Source: Actinomycetota bacterium (lineage in GTDB: Bacteria; Actinomycetota; Thermoleophilia; UBA2241). Taken from it: a DNA stretch of 7,911 nt. The notes under the pieces are model-generated. The model was given only the letters and a program-made list of their open reading frames with translations, ran no database searches and was not told the DNA's origin. How positions within the stretch are numbered: the stretch's first letter is position 1; each line of letters begins with the position of its first letter. Positions 6,221 through 7,911 of this stretch are shown one piece after another. The position numbers were made by a program, and so were the translations under genes. The stretch spans positions 1 to 7,911 of the forward strand of contig PMKK01000302.1 in assembly GCA_003157715.1 (NCBI GenBank), in the 5' to 3' direction.

Positions 6221-6239
6221 ACTTGTCGCCGGCACAAGT
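6221..6239. promoter_or_regulatory. Palindromic operator candidate between the radical SAM and marR genes
   Basis: ACTTGT (6221-6226) and ACAAGT (6234-6239) form a 19-bp inverted repeat with a 7-bp centre, the size of a MarR-dimer site. A second, weaker palindrome TACATTTGTA (6239-6248) adjoins it, and a further ACTTGC lies at 6276-6281 inside the marR promoter spacer. The sites sit in an AT-rich island within very GC-rich DNA, between divergent genes. Binding by the MarR protein encoded next door is inferred. Confidence 0.45.
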
Positions 6240-6260
6240 ACATTTGTATCACCAATTAGA

Positions 6261-6288
6261 TTGACTAGCCACCATACTTGCGTAAGAT
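6261..6288 (+). promoter_or_regulatory. Sigma-70-type promoter for marR-MFS operon
   Basis: TTGACT (6261-6266) and TAAGAT (6283-6288) are separated by 16 bp, close to the -35/-10 consensus for housekeeping sigma factors. Transcription would begin near 6295, giving a leader of roughly 120 nt before the marR ATG. The ACTTGC half-site lies between the two boxes, so a repressor bound there would block polymerase. Confidence 0.6.
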
Positions 6289-6414
6289 GCATGTATTTGG
6301 CCGTTGGGGCGGCGCGCCCCCAGGATCGAGACGATCCAGCGCCACCAGATCGAGTCATCTCCGGCGGACCCACCAGATCATGTCATCCCAGCGAGACACC
6401 AAAGCGAGAGACGC

Positions 6415-6933
6415 ATGACGAAACCGATCAGCGACGACGCGCCGGCCGCTAGCATAGCCGACGATCTGCACACGGTCTATGCCAATATGCAGCAGTTCTG
6501 CGTGCCGATCTGGCTGAAGCTCGACCTGACCATGGCCCAGTTCAAGGCCCTGGTGGCGGTGGAGCGCCACTCGGGGATCTCGGTCTGCGAGGTCGGCCGC
6601 GAACTGTCCGTCGGCGAATCGGCGGCCAGCCTGCTCGTCGACCAGCTCGTGCGGCGCGGCCAGGTGGGACGCACGACCGACCCGGCCGACCGCCGGCGTG
6701 TGCGGCTGGTCGTCACGGCGCCCGGCGAGGAACTCCTGCGCGAGCTTCGCCAGGGCGGCCGGGAGATCCTGCGCGACTGGCTTGCCGGGCTCGGCGCCGA
6801 CGATCTCGATGCGCTGGCAAACGGGTTGCATGCTCTGGCCGGCGCGGTGCGCGCGGGCAAACTCCCCGCGGCTCGCGACCAGGCTACGGAGAGCGCGGAG
6901 CGCGAAGCCACGACAGAGAGCGTGAAGGCATGA
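6415..6933 (+). CDS. MarR-family transcriptional repressor
   Basis: The 172-residue product is a winged helix-turn-helix regulator that binds DNA as a dimer and usually lets go when a small molecule binds. Residues about 57-81 hold the helix-turn-helix (VCEVGRELSVGESAASLLVD, then QLVRRG), and DPADRRR at 89-95 is the hallmark MarR wing. Helices on both sides (about 16-36 and 105-150) should form the dimer interface. I chose the ATG at 6415, which has a weak GCGAGAG ribosome site; an upstream in-frame start at 6304 would add 37 residues without family similarity and would sit close to the promoter. The frame ends in TGA at 6931-6933, and the ATG of the MFS gene overlaps it, so the two are translationally coupled. 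The likely job is repression of the exporter and itself. The inducer cannot be told from the sequence. Confidence 0.88.
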   Translation: MTKPISDDAPAASIADDLHTVYANMQQFCVPIWLKLDLTMAQFKALVAVERHSGISVCEVGRELSVGESAASLLVDQLVRRGQVGRTTDPADRRRVRLVVTAPGEELLRELRQGGREILRDWLAGLGADDLDALANGLHALAGAVRAGKLPAARDQATESAEREATTESVKA

Positions 6934-7911
6934 CGTCTTCCGGCTCAACGGCGAAGGCAGCGGCCACCACCGCAGGTCCCGCGGCGCCGCAGCCGCAAAC
7001 GCCCGGACGCGGCCGCGTGCCCTACAAGTGGATCGTGCTCTCTTGCACGACGTTCGGCGTGCTCATGGCCATGATCAACGCCTCGAGCCTGCTCATCGCG
7101 CTGCCGGCGATCTTCCGCGGCATCCACCTGGATCCGCTGGATCCGGGCAACTTCACCTACCTGCTCTGGATCCTCATGGGCTACGGCCTGGTGTCGGCCG
7201 CGCTCGTGGTGACGGCCGGCCGCGTGGGCGACATGTACGGCCGGGTGCGCATGTTCAAGATCGGCTTCGTGATCTTCACGGCCGCCGCCGTGGGCCTTTC
7301 GCTGGTGTGGAGCAAGGGCGGCACGGGCGCCGTCGAGATCATCGCCTTCCGCATGGTCCAGGCCGCCGGCGGCGCCATGATGATGGCCAACTCGGCGGCC
7401 ATCATCACCGACGCCTTTCCGGCAGACCAGCGGGGCATGGCCCTGGGCATCAACGGCGTCTCGCTGCTGGCCGGCTCGTTCATCGGCCTGATCGCCGGTG
7501 GCCTGCTGGCCGCCGTCGACTGGCGGCTCGTCTTTTTGATCAACATCCCGGTCGGCGTCGCCGGCATCGTCTGGTCGTTCTGGAAGCTGCGTGAGATGGG
7601 AGAGCGCCACCGGGCGCGCATCGACTGGGCGGGCAACCTCACCTTCGCCGCCGGCCTGGCCGTGCTGCTCACCGGCATCACCTACGGCATCAAGCCATAT
7701 GGCGCGTCCAACATGGGCTGGTCGAACCCCTTCGTGATCGGCATGATCGCCGGCGGCCTTGCCTTGCTGGTGGCGTTCGTCTTCGTCGAGTTGCGCGTCG
7801 CCGACCCGATGTTCCACCTCGCGCTGTTTCGCATTCGTGCCTTCGCCGCCGGCAACCTCGCGGTGGTGCTCTCATCGCTTGCCAACAGCGGCATGCAGTT
7901 CATGCTCATCA
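6930..7911 (+). CDS. DHA2-type MFS exporter, N-terminal 327 residues (cut by window edge)
   Basis: This is a proton-driven multidrug-type exporter of the 14-helix EmrB/QacA (DHA2) group, in the cell membrane. A poorly structured Ala/Pro-rich N-terminus (1-28) precedes the first helix (about 33-62). Motif A is clear between helices 2 and 3 (GRVGDMYGRVRM, 97-108), and helices 4-6 include FRMVQAAGGAMMMANSAAII. The ATG at 6930 overlaps the marR stop (ATGA), which fixes the start. Two departures from the usual family pattern are visible. Helix 1 has INASSLLIALP where DHA2 proteins usually have LDxTIVNVALP, so the acidic residue is Asn (50). The motif C region (AGSFIGLIAGG, 181-191) lacks the usual Pro. 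Both could mean a different substrate or coupling, or simply a sub-family habit. About a third of the protein lies beyond the window. The substrate is unknown. Confidence 0.9.
   Translation, partial: MTSSGSTAKAAATTAGPAAPQPQTPGRGRVPYKWIVLSCTTFGVLMAMINASSLLIALPAIFRGIHLDPLDPGNFTYLLWILMGYGLVSAALVVTAGRVGDMYGRVRMFKIGFVIFTAAAVGLSLVWSKGGTGAVEIIAFRMVQAAGGAMMMANSAAIITDAFPADQRGMALGINGVSLLAGSFIGLIAGGLLAAVDWRLVFLINIPVGVAGIVWSFWKLREMGERHRARIDWAGNLTFAAGLAVLLTGITYGIKPYGASNMGWSNPFVIGMIAGGLALLVAFVFVELRVADPMFHLALFRIRAFAAGNLAVVLSSLANSGMQFMLI

Noticed and set aside
6122..6373. Minus-strand ORF of 83 codons upstream of the radical SAM gene
   Set aside because: It covers the AT-rich promoter island and overlaps the radical SAM start by a few bases; no family similarity and odd composition.
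6945..7817. 290-codon ORF on the minus strand
   Set aside because: It is antisense to the MFS gene and rich in His, Asp and Arg with no hydrophobic core; the plus-strand frame has clear MFS motifs.
1..7911. CRISPR array or toxin-antitoxin pair
   Set aside because: No regularly spaced repeats with variable spacers are present. The PIN-like remnant has no visible antitoxin gene in the window and the Fic gene carries its own inhibitory motif.

Overview
The window is high-GC DNA read most naturally as an actinobacterial chromosome or a large contig from an uncultured relative. The support is strong third-position GC, GTG starts on two main genes, TGA and TAG stops, a zinc-ribbon family and a PIN-like family that I associate with actinobacteria, and a MarR/DHA2-efflux pair. 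No species can be named from the sequence.

Layout. Positions 1-469 are one end of an IS21-family insertion sequence. It holds the N-terminal part of istA on the minus strand and four phased terminal repeats, and it ends in TGT/ACA at 469. The element has landed on the first codons of a PIN-like (VapC/DUF5615-type fold) gene on the plus strand, whose remnant (471-908) also carries an in-frame TGA where the reading frame otherwise continues. Next comes a divergent pair: a small lipoprotein (minus, 1124-1684) and a zinc-ribbon protein with one membrane anchor (plus, 1799-2647). A gene-free stretch (2648-3039) follows. It is unusually rich in GCCAAC/GTTGGC hexamers and leads into the 3' portion of a leucine-type tRNA (3040-3096) that lacks its 5' half. 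I read this as a probable attachment-site scar of an integrated element lying to the left.

To the right is a Fic-family AMP-transferase gene with a built-in inhibitory motif and a C-terminal winged helix (3355-4626), preceded by an ordered array of four TAACCTTGA half-sites. It converges on a radical SAM enzyme with extra C-terminal cysteines (minus, 4725-6125). Across an AT-rich divergent regulatory region lies a two-gene operon: a MarR-type repressor (6415-6933) and a DHA2-type MFS transporter (6930 to the window end) whose start overlaps the marR stop.

How it fits together. The left part (to about 3096) looks like accessory, partly decayed DNA: an IS, a broken toxin-like gene, possible att sequences and small envelope proteins. 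The right part looks like intact, regulated modules: an apparently self-regulated Fic protein, and a MarR-controlled exporter divergent from a radical SAM enzyme of unknown substrate. I see no clearly new multi-gene system. The least explained items are the Fic operator array, the GCCAAC cluster beside the tRNA fragment, and the radical SAM/MarR/MFS neighbourhood.
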